A stretch of 64,000 bases of DNA from Neoceratodus forsteri (GCA_016271365.2 CM057458.1:195148501-195212500); one strand, 5' to 3'; positions 1 to 10,329 are shown, counted from the first letter of the stretch. Made by a program: numbers and translations. Notes: generated by a model from the sequence alone, not told the origin.

Positions 1-100
1 CAAACAAATACGTGCATAAAGAAATTCACCTGTCATTGTCCATATTTAGTCTGCTGTATCTCTTCACATAAAATATAAAAAACTCAAAATTTAAATACAC

Positions 101-383
101 TACCTCTCAACTGACACACATTACTAGGTACGTCACTCATTTTATCTCTAAGAAACACTCTGTTCCACACTGAGACGGTAACATTGTCCACTGACCACTG
201 AGACTTTTAAGCAGACATGTATAATAGTATAAGATGCTGCATTATCAGCAAGCATTATAAATATTAGTACATGTATTGCCACAGTGTTCTGAGCTTGCAG
301 TGCCATGTTTGATAATTTTCAAACATTTTGTCCTGCTGTCACACATCTTGTCACATTTGGTTGAAGAACGGTTGAGAGGCATG
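101..383 (+). repeat. MITE-like element with CTCTCAAC terminal inverted repeats, family 1 copy A
   Basis: The left end reads TACCTCTCAACTG and the right end CGGTTGAGAGGCATG, an imperfect terminal inverted repeat about 280 bp apart. The interior shares TCTGAGCTTG-CAG and CCATGTTTGA with the copies at 15870-16169 (opposite orientation) and 61604-61911. It has no coding capacity. Size and termini suggest a non-autonomous DNA transposon; the superfamily is not identifiable here. Confidence 0.6.
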
Positions 384-670
384 TACATTCTCAGACTTAA
401 CTGGGCCGCCCCTGGAACAGTCTGGGGCCTCCCTTGGAAGGCTAGCCTCACCATTTGAGAACCACTGCTCTATACCAATATACCACACTTGGATGGACTA
501 AACACATGCAAAACGTTACGACAAAGGGACACAGACAACCAGGCGATTACAGATGCAGTTTCGGAACTCACTGACCTCATACTGAAACATAGCTACTTTG
601 CCTACAACAGCAAACTATACCTACAGAAAACTGACATAGCTGTGGGCACTAGAATGGCACCCTACCTCAA

Positions 671-800
671 TATTTATATATTTAGTTAGTTTTTGTTTAC
701 TGGGTAGGTACACTAGACAAGAGTATTGCCTATATTCTGACACAACCCGAGAGAGTACAAACAGGAAAAACAGAGTACAAAGAAACTGTCATTGTTCATG
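671..800 (-). mobile_element. L2-like LINE 3' tail nested in the Penelope element
   Basis: TTTAGTTAGTTTTTGTTTAC-TGGGTAGGTACACTAG followed by a CACAACCCGAGAG stretch matches the 3' terminus of the larger minus-strand LINE at 56079-56170, which has TTTAGTTTTTGTTGACTGGG and CACGACCCGGGAG. It splits the Penelope ORF just after GTRMAPYLNI. Only about 130 bp is present, as expected for a strongly 5'-truncated insertion. Confidence 0.65.
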
Positions 801-801
801 G

Positions 802-847
802 CACAGCATGCCAGTATGCACAGCATGCCAGTATGCACAGCATGCCA
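802..847 (+). repeat. 17-bp tandem repeat, 2.7 copies
   Basis: The unit CACAGCATGCCAGTATG occurs twice in full (802-818, 819-835) and then partially. It lies at the junction between the nested LINE tail and the resumed Penelope frame, so it may come from target-site sequence amplified at insertion or from later slippage. Confidence 0.85.
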
Positions 848-1209
848 TCATCTTCATGGATGTATTAGAGGAGCGCTTCCTATCTCAGCAGAGAACAAAA
901 CCACTGATCTCCTACCATTTTATTGAGGACATATTTTTATATGGATGGAGAGTGAGGACAAACTACATGAGTTCCACAGAGTCTTCAATAGTTTTCATCC
1001 TTCAATCAATCTGAAAATGGAGTACTCCCAACAAAAAAATCAACTTTCTGGACACCACAACTGAACTGCAACAGGGCAAAATAAAAACTTCAGTATACAG
1101 AAAACTAACAGATCATTTCAACTACCTTCACCATTCTAGTGCACACCCAAACCATACAAAAAGAGCAGCTGTCAGGGCACTAGAGAGCCTATCTTCTGGC
1201 AAGAAGCAA

Positions 1210-2862
1210 TCCATAGCTGCTCTGTAGTTCAGCTCTATATATTTCATATTTTCAGCAGTTCCTTTCAAAATATTTGAAAAATATCAAGATATCTACACAG
1301 GAGAGGTTGCCAGCTATCAGATGGTATACATTTTTGTAATGGGGAAGCAGAAAAACTCAGCGGCAGCTCTTTCCAGAACTGCCGTAGTGAAAACAACTAA
1401 GGCAGCTGAATCCCCGACTCCTGAAAGCGACAACGTGGTTAATACTGTGAACACCCCTCCTTGGCAACAAATGTTGGCTACCATGAAGGCAGTGGATGCC
1501 AAAAAGGAGAAGACCTTGGCCCACTTAGAAAACACGATGCAGCCATTACTGAACTCTCCTCTACTGTACCTGAAAGTGAGAAACGGACAATCTCCACCCG
1601 AGCCACAGTTGCCACATTGACACAGCAGAATGTGCAATTGCATGGCAGGCTCAAGGCCTTAGAAAATTAGGCCCGAACAAAGCATGTGCATTTGGTAGGA
1701 GTATGGAGGGAGCGGAGGGTTTTAACTTATTGGCGTTCCTCACAGAATGGATGCAAACTGCTATCCCGGTGCTTGCTGAATTTGACTGGGGGTCCTTGCG
1801 GAAGGCGTAGAGGGTCAATCCCAGAGTGCACCCAGCTAACACCAACTTGCCCCGCACGGTGCTCTTGCAGACTATGGGAGTTGACATTCGAGACACTCTG
1901 ATATCTGCTGCAAGAGCAGTCTACCCCTTGGATATTAATGATATGGACATCAAACTTTATCTGGAATTAATCTTTCCAAACCCGTTCACGTAGGAAGAAA
2001 TTTGATGGGGTATGCCAGTGACTGAGGGCGCTGGGGGTTGTTCATTAGTTTTTTATTGCAGGTGAGACTCAGAGTCACACACGGCTGAAAGTCCTGGAAG
2101 TTTTCCTACCCCGCGGATGCGGGATAGTGGCTGGCAAAAACTGAGACTGAGTTTGCTGCCAGGGACACTGCCCCAGCGGAGGAGGAAAGCGCAGAGAAGG
2201 ACTGAAAAGGTGATCCGCTAATTAATGCTACCAGAGCCACAATGCTCTTGGGACCTTTATCTCGTTATGTTGAGTTTGCTAACAGTTTTGGGGTAATGGT
2301 CTGTACGTGGGTCGCACAGCCTAATAGGAAGGAGTGTCATGTGGATAGTACTCTCTTTCTTGATAGGCATAACTAGGGCTAAAGGATGGTAAAATGTAAA
2401 CCACTCTATTTTAGTTGTGAGTGGATTTACTTCACGGTTTGTTTGCTGATCACTTTTGCAGTTTAAATGATTTTGTCTGTGAGCTGCTGAATAAGAGTAA
2501 TCATTTGTTACAAAGCATGTATATGTCTGTTTTGCAGATAGTTATGAGCTGCATCTAATTCTTTGTTTCACTACTCTTGTAAACATGGATAAATAGCATT
2601 CCTAAGAGAATGCCTTTAAAGTTTCTTTCAAATTCTACCTAATAATGGACACTCCAAAGCCGCTGAGATGGCTAGCATTTTTGGACATTTTATGGACTCT
2701 ACAGAAATTTCATGGTCCCCGATTGTAACAGATTACAGGGGGTTAAAATGAATGTCACAATTTACTGTATATTCCTCAAGCTTTTACTATTACCCTGTAT
2801 GAGGATTAATGTATCTATTTTATTAAAAAATAATAAACACAAAGTTTAAAAAAAAAAAAGAG
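1210..2862 (+). mobile_element. L1/Tx1-type ORF1-only (HAL1-like) retroposon nested in Penelope
   Basis: The insertion contains an L1-type ORF1 (about 1338-2150), then about 700 bp of non-coding 3' UTR-like DNA, then AATAAACACAAAG and a run of A ending at 2861. No ORF2 endonuclease or RT sequence lies between ORF1 and the A tail. That layout resembles mammalian HAL1 elements (half-L1, ORF1 only), although secondary loss of ORF2 cannot be excluded. The poly(A) tail and interruption of the Penelope frame support retrotransposition into it. The left boundary is uncertain (about 1205-1320). Confidence 0.65.
1338..2150 (+). pseudogene. L1/Tx1-type ORF1 protein (RNA-binding chaperone), broken
   Basis: It begins MGKQKNSAAALSRTA, continues through a coiled-coil-like stretch (LEN repeats, LTQQNVQLHGRLKALEN), then ARTKHVHLVGV, the counterpart of the LENRSRRNNIRLVGVPEG segment of L1 ORF1 proteins. 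Next come EFDWGSLRK, a DIKLYLEL segment, and RRKKFDGV after a frameshift near 1990. The last is the C-terminal domain signature also seen at 36600 (RRKTFDGL). Stops interrupt it at several points. In L1 the product is a trimeric RNA-binding protein that packages the element RNA. Identification rests on motif order and comparison with the second copy in this window. Confidence 0.65.
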
Positions 2863-3071
2863 AGTTATCTACAGCCCAGCCCTGCAATACCACATATATG
2901 CAAGGACGACTTAAACAGGGACAACAATTTGGAAATACTATGAGGAGGCATCACTAGCAAAAGTTACCCCTCCTATATAATTGACAAACAGATTGCATGA
3001 GCTAGTCATATACCATGAGAACAGCTACTGGTGTATAGAGAGGAAAAAAATCCAACTGCACACCGCTAGTT

Positions 3072-3687
3072 GTGGCTTACAACCCATCAATCAGGCCACT
3101 ACCGAAGATTGTCAGAGAATTGCAACTAGTCCTGCGCAGTGATGACAGACTATCCACGATATTCAGTGAACCATCCATAATCCAATACAGACAGCCACAG
3201 AACCTGGGGAGAAAACTGGTCAGAGATTGCAGACCCACAGTTCAAATGGATACACAAGAAACAATACTATTCAACAAGTCCAGATGCAAAACATGCAGCA
3301 TGATTGATACATGTGACTCTCCACTTACGAAACAGGAATACAAAATAAAAGGGTCTTTCTCATGCAGCACCAACAACTTGACTTATCTAATAAGATGCAA
3401 AAATATCCACATGGGTGGTGTATTGGAGAAATGTGACAAACACTCCGTAAAATGTGAATGAACATAGATCCACTATCAAACACTCAGACAGCCAGACTCC
3501 AGTGGTTGAGCACTTCTCCCGAAACAGCCATTCTTTGGATAATCTTAAAGTGTCAGTTTTGAGAAGAAACCTCAAAAACATTCACACAAGACGTCTCTGG
3601 AAACAAAAAGCAAGGTCTTTTGGAACAGATAAACATGGACAGAACAACAATGTAAACTTTGTCGCACATTACCAGATCCCAAACTGA
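3072..3687 (+). pseudogene. Penelope C-terminal region with GIY-YIG endonuclease, broken
   Basis: Family landmarks in order: a linker reading YNPSIRPLPKIV, then IFSEP and QPQNLGRKLV, then a Cys cluster (RCKTCSMIDTC), FSCSTNNLTYLIRCK, and after a frameshift at about 3460 NEHRSTIKH and VVEHFSRNSHSLDNLKVSVL. The last block is the conserved helical part of the GIY-YIG nuclease. The YIG triad region has decayed (CYIGE is expected; MGGVLE is present), so nicking activity would be lost. It resumes the element interrupted at about 1205. Confidence 0.75.
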
Positions 3688-3690
3688 GTT

Positions 3691-4135
3691 TTGACAGTTT
3701 CCACGGCAGTTCTGGGCCCTACTATCTAGAATTTATTTTATGTATTTTTTTTTTAAATCTTCCTCTGTTGTTAAACTATGTTGTAGGAACATAACTGGCT
3801 TAAAGGATCTGAATAGCTCAAGCCAATCTTCTCCCATCACTAAATTATGGCACGGTTGTCATCGACGCTGCCAGCAAATTAGTATTACAAATAAAGCATA
3901 CCTTGTATCACAAAATTGCCAAATTTGCCTCTGGCAGCAGGTTCAATGCCCACCAATGTCTTGTGCTAAATACCATGACTGGCTACCTCCTGACCACAAA
4001 GCTAATCTAATACTTGCCAAGATCATTAAAAAACCTTTCAACCTGGTGCCCCTGCTTACCTAGTAAATCAAATCCTGCTTATTGATCTGCCCATAGCCCA
4101 TCTGCTTCTAAACACACCATTGTAGTCCCTCTGTT
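3691..4135. other. Unassigned sequence after the Penelope element
   Basis: AT-rich DNA with a T run near 3745 and no coherent long reading frame. It may include Penelope 3' flank (pseudo-LTR material), but I see no repeat copy in the window to confirm that. Confidence 0.4.
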
Positions 4136-4159
4136 TCACACTAACATGGGACAAGTAAG

Positions 4160-4304
4160 GATTAACCCATGAGAGAGTGTGGGTCTACTTGAGAATTAAT
4201 CCATGCCTGGGGGGGGTTGGAACATGCGGCCGCGTGCCGAGTGGTTCCAACCACTCAGGCGTGGATTAATTCTCAAGTGGATCCACGCCCTTGAGTGGGT
4301 TAAT
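4160..4304. repeat. Fold-back palindrome, 46-bp arms
   Basis: The left arm (4160-4206: ATTAACCC...TTGAGAATTAATCCATGC) is an imperfect reverse complement of the right arm (4259-4304: GCGTGGATTAATTCTCAAG...GGGTTAAT). The 52-bp spacer holds a second small hairpin (GGTTGGAAC / GGTTCCAACC) around a NotI-type GCGGCCGC core. It looks like a palindromic MITE or fold-back element; no coding potential. Confidence 0.75.
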
Positions 4305-4310
4305 GCACAT

Positions 4311-4365
4311 GTAACATGGCAAGGAACAACCAGTTGTTCTGAACATTTGTTCTTACCCATGTTAC
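4311..4365. repeat. Hairpin-forming inverted repeat adjoining the fold-back
   Basis: GTAACATGG-CAAGGAACAA at the left pairs with TTGTTCTTACCCATGTTAC at the right, with a short CAGTTGTTCTGAAC centre. The arms match almost perfectly over about 20 bp. It lies 6 bp beyond the larger fold-back, so the two may be one composite element. Confidence 0.75.
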
Positions 4366-5359
4366 AATGTGGTGGATACAGCAGGAAGAAAAGACACTGA
4401 ACAGGGCACACTGAAATGAGTGGGAAGCAACAATGTTCTTTAGTAACAACTTTACTGTGAAACAAAAGGCTGTGGAAGAAAATTTTTACAAACTACAGGC
4501 ATTTCATCTTACACAACTGGTGTAAAATGGCATTTTACAATATTCAACACAGCACAAAGGCCATTTTACAACCTTCAACAGAGGACAAAGGGAAGAGAAC
4601 CGTTGAAACAGACACAGACTTCAGTTCACAGCATTGCAGAAAGTATGTTGCAGACATATGGCACTTGTTCAGGTCTAGATTCATACTCCGCACTTCAGTT
4701 ATACAGCTAGATCACGACAGAAGATAACGGAATGGTTCCACCACCAGAATGTGCCTGCGATCCGGCGCTGGGCAATTAGGGTGCCAATCGGCAATGTTGC
4801 TGATCATGTTTTTTGCAGGGGGCTGCGCCCTCACACCCCACAAACTTATAGATTCTAACTCTGGGGTGGGTGGGCCTTGGGAAGGGGAGGCGCATCCCGC
4901 ATTTAGCGCCCTGATTGCTCAACGCCATAATGCCAGCGCTCTGAGCACTGGAAGGGGAATGGAACATAGTTTTGCCATTGAATGGTTTCACAACTTTGAT
5001 TACTGTCTCACGAAGATATAGGGAATTACACACAGGCAATCTGCATTGCTTAGGGAATTTAATGAGCAAAGAATTAGTACTTCCAGAAGTATCTGCCTGA
5101 TCCTTGTCTCCCCAGGAATTGGGGGACAGACACTTCCCACCCTACCCCAATCAGTGACACCCCAAACCAGACCCAAGGCAAGGCAAGGGATCAGGAAAGC
5201 TGTTGAGGCAAGTTCGGCATTGGGTGTACGCAACGGGCATTGGAGGTTGCCATCGCCTATCCACAGGGCCAGGGATTTTCTGCTTGTTGGTGCCCCAGGA
5301 GTGCAGATGTGCAATGAAGCCCTGCACATTATGGGTGCATTCCTGCACCTGTACGTAAG
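4366..5359. other. Unassigned sequence with a 2 x 31-bp tandem repeat
   Basis: No gene or known element recognised. Two tandem copies of a 31-bp unit (GGCATTTTACAATATTCAAC...) occur at about 4528-4590. The 4745-4990 stretch is relatively GC/CpG-rich. ORFs here are short and mutually overlapping on both strands, as expected by chance. Confidence 0.4.
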
Positions 5360-5790
5360 GTGTTCAAATCCCAGCCCATACTCAAGTCCTGCAAATCCAG
5401 TGGCCTTTTGAGTGCCCCATGGTGCCCAAATTTATACTGCACCATGGGAAGCCAGTCCCAAAAAGTAGACATCATAAACCCTACCTGCCTACAGTGCCAA
5501 CCCAGGGGGTGAGGAAACGAATAACTAATAGTAAGCCCCAGAACATGGAGGGCTTACACTCTCCCCCTTTAAATCCATTACCTTGGGGGAATGGGACACC
5601 TGGCCTACTATAGGAGGGGAACCAGTGAGAATATGCACACTCTCATCCCTTAGCAATCCATAGGAATGCCAGAAAGGGTCAAGGATCCTACAAACCCCCC
5701 AAAAAAAATTTAGCAAGTGGAACCCATTACTCTCGAACCCCCAACCTCCTAAAATAACAGAAGCAGACAGACCTGCCAGGACAATCTTCT
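5360..5790 (-). mobile_element. tRNA-derived SINE, family B
   Basis: On the minus strand the head (about 5790-5700) contains a polymerase III B-box-like GGGTTCGAGAGT after an A-box-like TGGCAGGTCTG. The body then runs to 5360. Its distal part (5362-5553) matches 9755-9951 at high identity, including TAAGCCCCAGAACATGG and AAATTTATACTGCACCATGG. The head and two-copy body make a SINE the best explanation; the 3' end of the family is not certain. Confidence 0.55.
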
Positions 5791-6557
5791 AACAACACAT
5801 TTTTTCATTTAAACTTGAAAAACTGCATTAACACTGTATTGTCACACATTCCACACACACTACCCAGATACTCACACATGCTTGTGCACAACACCATAAC
5901 CCGCTACCCACTCGCTCCTTCTTTCACTACTGTTCAAACAGGTGAGGTAGTGATGTTAAACAAACAATTAGTCCCCTTGTTTTTTTTTCTTCATAACACA
6001 GCCCTTCAATACAGCACAGAAGTACAGTCCAGAAAGTCCCAAGCCAATGGCAGACAACCTTCAGACGAGCTTCTGGGTTAATTTTCTTCATGTAATAACC
6101 AAACCTGAATACCAACTAGAAGCAGCAACAGTTACAAACATCATCACTAACAGTCCTGGCAGCTATAAAAGTTCATTACAATACCTCATTTAAGTGGAGG
6201 ATCCACCACAGGGGGGGGATAATAGACATCAGAATCTGCTTAGTTGTCTCATTACAGAAAGAGTCCACAGAGATCACATAATGCTTAAGCCAACTACCTG
6301 CTACATCCTGAACCAAAGCATAGTGCTTAAAAAAGGTCAGATCAGGCTGCAGAGTGACACAGGGATCTGGCTTCATGGATCAGCTGCTCCGAGGTGGTCT
6401 CGGTCTCATCATCTCGATTCTGCAACTTCACCACCATCCCTCTATACATACAGTCATTCCACTTCTCTTCCATGATGGTCCATAAACATTCAGACAGATA
6501 GCGGTAGTCGGCCTGGGGGTATCATAGTATCACAGTAAAAGCCAGCAGAATAGGCCC
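5791..6557. other. Unassigned sequence
   Basis: No recognisable coding, repeat or RNA signature. Short C and G runs and a T run (near 5980) are the only low-complexity features. Confidence 0.4.
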
Positions 6558-7020
6558 CTATCGTGTCTGCTCAGAAGCTAGCCCCCTACTGGGAGCTCAC
6601 TCCTCCACCCCTCCAAACCCCAGAGGTGGCCCTCCATGGCCTCAGCTTCACCCTGTACTTGTTCCAACCCTTCTTGAATCCTTCCACTGTGGTCTCTTCC
6701 ACTGTGGTCTCATCCACCAGACTCCTGGGCAGTGCATTCCATGGTTCTACCACCCTCTCTGTGAAGAAGTGTCTCCTCGCTCCCCCCCTGTACTTCCCCC
6801 CTTCCAGCTTCCACTCATGCACCCTGGTAGTTCCCCCCTTCTTAAGCCTGAAGACTTCAGTACTCCACCTTCAGTACAGGGTACTCCAGATGGATCCTCC
6901 ACCTTATCCAGCATTCTGTCTGCAACCATTCTGGTAACTCCCTTACACTGGTCCGATGGGCTTCTCCTAGCTCCAGCCAACCCCATTTCTATAGTGGGCA
7001 TTCAGAGGGTCAGTATTTAA
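6558..7020 (-). mobile_element. CR1 LINE 3' end (C-terminal RT/3' domain)
   Basis: The minus strand encodes RRHFFTERVVEPWNALPRSL followed by VEGFKKGWNKY, the diagnostic C-terminal block of vertebrate CR1 ORF2, preceded in another frame by CMSGSWKGGS. A 15-bp direct duplication (GTGGTCTCTTCCACT repeated) has lengthened the ETTVE segment. Only the last about 460 bp of the element is present, so it is 5'-truncated, the usual state of CR1 copies. Confidence 0.75.
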
Positions 7021-7247
7021 CAAGCCATCCATCTTAACTCCTGTCACTTTACACATCACTGATGGTAAGGGATGGTGTTAGACAGAGTTAAAACTGGCCT
7101 CTGGTATGGCTTGGGGATGGCACGATAAGCATCCTGGTCTACAAACCTGTAGTGCCTAGGAGCCTAGCCGGGGGAAGATTTTGGGGTTCCAAATACTCCT
7201 CTGCCTCAAACTTCTCTGATGGGCCCTCCACCTTCACAGATTCAGCT

Positions 7248-7814
7248 TTTCTTTTTTTTTTTTTTATTACTTTTTGCTCCTCCTGTACTGGCTATTCTCC
7301 AGAGGGCACCCCAGCCCCATCCCCTGGCTTCCGCCATCCAGCACTGACCTGAAATCCCAGAGCTTACCCCCCCCCGGCGGGGTTCCCCAACCCCCACCAA
7401 AGTCCGGGTCTAGTGGGCCAGTGCCATGGCTGGCCGGGAGCAGAGCCTACAAGGAGTCCTGCATCACTGTGCTGTGTCAACTCCTTTTTCCTGGTGTTTC
7501 TCCCTGGAGCTGGGGCATGCAATGGTGCCGGCGGAGGGGAGCGTGCACGTGTCCACATGCACTCCCTCCAAACGTCTGCCCCAACTCCTCCCCATCATGC
7601 AGCACAGTGCCCTATCCCCCAGCCATCTCCAGGGGGAAAATGGGCGCCAACTACTGAGGACCCCCTCCCCAGAGAAGGAGAACAGTCCATTGGATGCTCA
7701 ATCCTTCTCCTCCCCTGCCGAACCATGGTGGCCCGTGCTTGTTCCTGAACACGGGTCGCTGGCGTAGTGTGAGGTAAGGTGTCCAGTGCCTCACCCTCAG
7801 CACCACCGGGTCAG
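7248..7814 (-). mobile_element. Long tRNA-derived SINE, family A copy 1
   Basis: Reading from 7814 downward: GGTGGTGCTGAGGGTGAGGC, ACTGGACACC, GCGACCCGTGTTC (B-box region), then AGGATTGAGCATCCAATGGA and CTTCTCTGGGGAGGGGG, ending in a T run at 7248-7266 that is the A tail of the minus-strand element. The same series of blocks occurs in five other places in this window (14036, 22572, 43405, 49078 and 55098 heads). The roughly 560-bp length is long for a SINE. Confidence 0.65.
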
Positions 7815-7937
7815 CACAGATTCAGCTTTAACAGACATCTCCTCAGCTGTACTTCACTTTTACTTCTGCTGCCGGATAAGGAAGCAGGAGCTGACCCCTG
7901 GGCCCTGGGGAATCAGCAGATTTTGAGCATGCTCCTC

Positions 7938-7939
<2 letters not shown>

Positions 7940-7968
<29 letters not shown>
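7940..7968 (+). repeat. (CT)n microsatellite
   Basis: About fourteen CT dinucleotides in a row. On the minus strand it encodes an ER repeat that artificially lengthens an overlapping ORF. Confidence 0.95.
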
Positions 7969-7971
<3 letters not shown>

Positions 7972-8188
7972 ACAGGGACGACCAGTGAATGGTGATGGGG
8001 AAGGACTGGGCAGATGACTTTGCCCTCCCCCCCCACACTGTCTTCTTCCTCCACAGCTTCAATCACTACATCTGCTATGGGAGCAGAGGGCCCCACTGGG
8101 AGAATAGCAGTTCTGGTCTCCTCCCACAAATCCAGGCTCCCCATTGATAACAACAAGGCAGATCCTACAGATGGCAAAGAAGGGCTAG

Positions 8189-8396
8189 TCAAGAGGGCTG
8201 TATAGGGTGGAAAATCATGCAACCCAGAAGGGGCCCCTCGGCACAATCTGGACACAACAGCAGATACACAATATCTTCTCCAAAGTAGTTGCAGTGCATA
8301 CAGCGCTCCTCCACTGTTCTCCTGCCAGCAGTCTTCCGGAGCCAGGAAAGTAATGAGGCAGGCACAGCTATCTTTCCATACTTCCACACTCCTCAC
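8189..8396 (-). other. Unidentified reading frame with a CxxC-x12-CxxC pair
   Basis: One minus-strand frame encodes MWKYGKIAVPASLLSWLRK, then CMHC, twelve residues, CPDC and a hydrophobic LLGCMIFHP end. Two CxxC knuckles 12 residues apart could bind zinc. An overlapping frame stays open for 178 codons (to 7860) but runs into the CT microsatellite. I recognise no family. It could be a decayed retrotransposon gag/ORF1 or chance; there is no neighbouring exon to connect it to. Confidence 0.25.
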
Positions 8397-8399
8397 AGC

Positions 8400-9754
8400 T
8401 GATGGACAAAATTGCAGCCACTAACTTCCTCTCAGGTGGTTTCCCTGCCTCACGACCAATCAGCATAGCCATACCATGCATGCCATCTGGGCACGTTCAT
8501 TAATATGCAGTGCTAACTTGTCCGGAAGAAACACCAACCAGGCGCAGAATTCAGCCAACATGGTGAGCCCCTGCAGTGATGCAGTTTTAATACAATGGAC
8601 CCCACAGCTACCAGCCCCACACATTTCAGTGCCACTCAGCCTGCAAAGCCATAAAATGGAATCCCAGATGAGCCCCCACATTTGTAACCCACCCTCCAAG
8701 TGTCTAGGTGTCCTAATGTTAAAAATTGGAGGGGGGGCACAAACCAAGTAAGAACCAGACATAGATCCCAGGTATAGACATAAAATGCTTGGCCTACCTT
8801 ATATGCAGAGTTTAACATGAACAGAAATGGATGCCGGCAATCCTTCCCTCCAGAGAGCAGCCAAGGCAGGAAGGCAGGCTTCAGGCTAGATGGCACAGAA
8901 CAGGCAGGCTAGGAAGGCAAGGCTTGAGGGAGGAAAAGCAAAATAAAACAGGCAGGCAACAGAATTCATGAGAGGCACACACCAAAGAAAAAGAATAAAA
9001 AACATTTAATTAATGTTAATTAAATAAACCGTTAGAGCTCCATGGGGCTAGAGGCTCAATATGAGCAGGACACAGAAGCAAATGGATCAGAAGCAGGAAG
9101 CTGCGGCACTGACTTGGGCCTAGGCAGGCCAAGGAAAAATGGACATCCACCTGCTAAATGATGAGACCAGAGGCTCAGATGGAAAATGGGCACAGGCAGA
9201 AACTCGGACCTTAACTCCACCAGGGCTCACTGTAACATCACCCCTGGACACACACTAGCCCGGTGCACTTTTGCTCTGCACCCTACCTGACACAAGGCCA
9301 GGAATGGACACAGGGAGCTCTTCTTAGCAACCAGCTACCTCTGTCTCTCTCTCTCTCTCTCACTCCTTCTGCTAACGGGCCTCAGCCAGCACCCCAACCA
9401 CTCCCCGACCGCACTCATCTCAGGTATGTGTTGGGCCTGGCACTTCTTGCTCCCAGCAGGCTGCTGAACATTCCAGTCAGTGTGCCACATAGGTACACCC
9501 CCCAAGCTGCCACAAAGGGGTAGGCCACATTGTGGCCCTGCCACTACCACAGCACCCCCACGGCCTCTGCACTTGCTGCAATAGGGGCACCGACATGCCC
9601 CAGTACTGCGGAGCCTCTCTCGCTCTCTCTCTGTCTCAGGCCGCTGTCCCTCTCCTCCTCCCAGCTCCCATCCCACTGGCCGCTTCCTTGCTACCCTTTC
9701 CAAAATCTGAGCGCTGAACCAGCATCACAGTGATAGGCCCCAAACTCCTAGGAT
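8400..9754. other. Unassigned sequence with CT microsatellites
   Basis: No gene or recognisable element. Contains (CT)n tracts near 9342-9363 and 9617-9641, and a GGCA/GGAA-rich stretch (8860-8960). All longer ORFs overlap the simple repeats. Confidence 0.45.
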
Positions 9755-9951
9755 GGGGTTTGAACTCCAGCCCACACTCAAGTCCTGCAAACCCGATGGC
9801 CTCTTGAGCTCCGCCCTGTGCCCAAATTTATACTGCACCATGGGGTAGCCATTCCCAAAAGGCGGACACCACAAACCCTACCCACCTACAGTGTCAGCTC
9901 AGGAGGTAAGGAAAAGGGTAACTAATAGTAAGCCCCAGAACATGGGGGGCT
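9755..9951 (-). mobile_element. SINE family B, truncated copy
   Basis: Matches 5362-5553 over about 190 bp with scattered substitutions (CACTCAAGTCCTGCAAA, CAAATTTATACTGCACCATG, TAATAGTAAGCCCCAGAACA). The tRNA-like head seen at 5700-5790 is missing: the match stops at 9951, where an L1/Tx1 ORF1 fragment begins. Confidence 0.65.
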
Positions 9952-9957
9952 TACAAG

Positions 9958-10225
9958 CCATTTTACTTGAGGGAGCTAGGGCATGTGTAGCTTGTGAGTT
10001 CATGAAGGTCGCTGTCTTGGTAGCAGCCTTTGTCTTCACATCTTGCTGTGTCAGATATTGAAGGATGGATTCCACCTTTCAGTCTATTGCTTGCATAGTG
10101 AGTTGGAGTGCCTTCCATGGAGAGTCTGCCCCCAAAGTTGATCCTGCGTTGTCTGCAACCTGTTGCTCCATCCGAAGATGGGTTTTAGAACTGCTCCCTC
10201 CACCTTTCTGCGAATGTTCCACCAT
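9958..10225 (-). pseudogene. L1/Tx1-type ORF1 N-terminal fragment
   Basis: From an ATG at 10225 the minus strand reads MVEHSQKGGGSSSKTHLR, then QQVADNAGSTLGADSPWKAL, MQAID, a stop, KVESILQYLTQQDVKTKAA and more. The pattern of a low-complexity basic/Ser N-terminus, then W-K/Q-x-L-x-x-x-M-x-A-x-D, then a Q-rich heptad region parallels the ORF1 at 1338 (PPWQQMLATMKAVDAKKE). Only the start of the ORF is present and it has one in-frame stop. Confidence 0.55.
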
Positions 10226-10329
10226 GGCACAAAGTTATATGTAGTTGTGCAGCACAATAAAATATACTCGACACTGTCAATTATGTAAGAGTTCAGCTGC
10301 TTAAAACTCCACTTTTAATGTTAGAAAGT

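Larger units (their letters stand above)
467..1200 (+). pseudogene. Penelope reverse transcriptase domain, broken
   Basis: Penelope RTs are related to telomerase and copy their own RNA at chromosomal nicks. Visible motifs in order are SLYTNIP, the YLQ-x-x-DIAVGTRMAP segment (family consensus has GTAMGTRMAP), FMDVLEERF, and a degenerate FIEDIF where the family has YIDDIF. These are followed by NFLDTT and SVYRKLTDHFNYLHH, then a run ending ALESLSSGKK. The reading frame changes after about 1010 and is interrupted at 671-847. The second catalytic Asp of the YxDD box survives, but the first has become Glu. Confidence 0.75.
467..3690 (+). mobile_element. Penelope-like retroelement, 5'-truncated, with two nested insertions
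   Basis: Three separated blocks line up with the Penelope/Poseidon protein. Block 1 starts SLYTNIP-H-DGL and runs to GTRMAP (644-661). Block 2 (about 848-1200) carries IFMDVLEERF, FIEDIF in place of the YxDD catalytic box, NFLDTT and VYRKLTDH. Block 3 (about 2870-3687) is the linker and GIY-YIG endonuclease region. The breaks between blocks are filled by an L2-like 3' tail (671-800) and an L1/Tx1 ORF1-only insertion (about 1210-2862). Stops and frameshifts are frequent, so the copy is dead. The protein-level match is good; the exact ends are uncertain. Confidence 0.8.

Noticed and set aside
7860..8396. 178-codon minus-strand ORF
   Set aside because: Its C-terminal half is an ER repeat from the CT microsatellite, and no domain or splice context is visible. 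Only the cysteine-bearing part was kept, as a low-confidence item.
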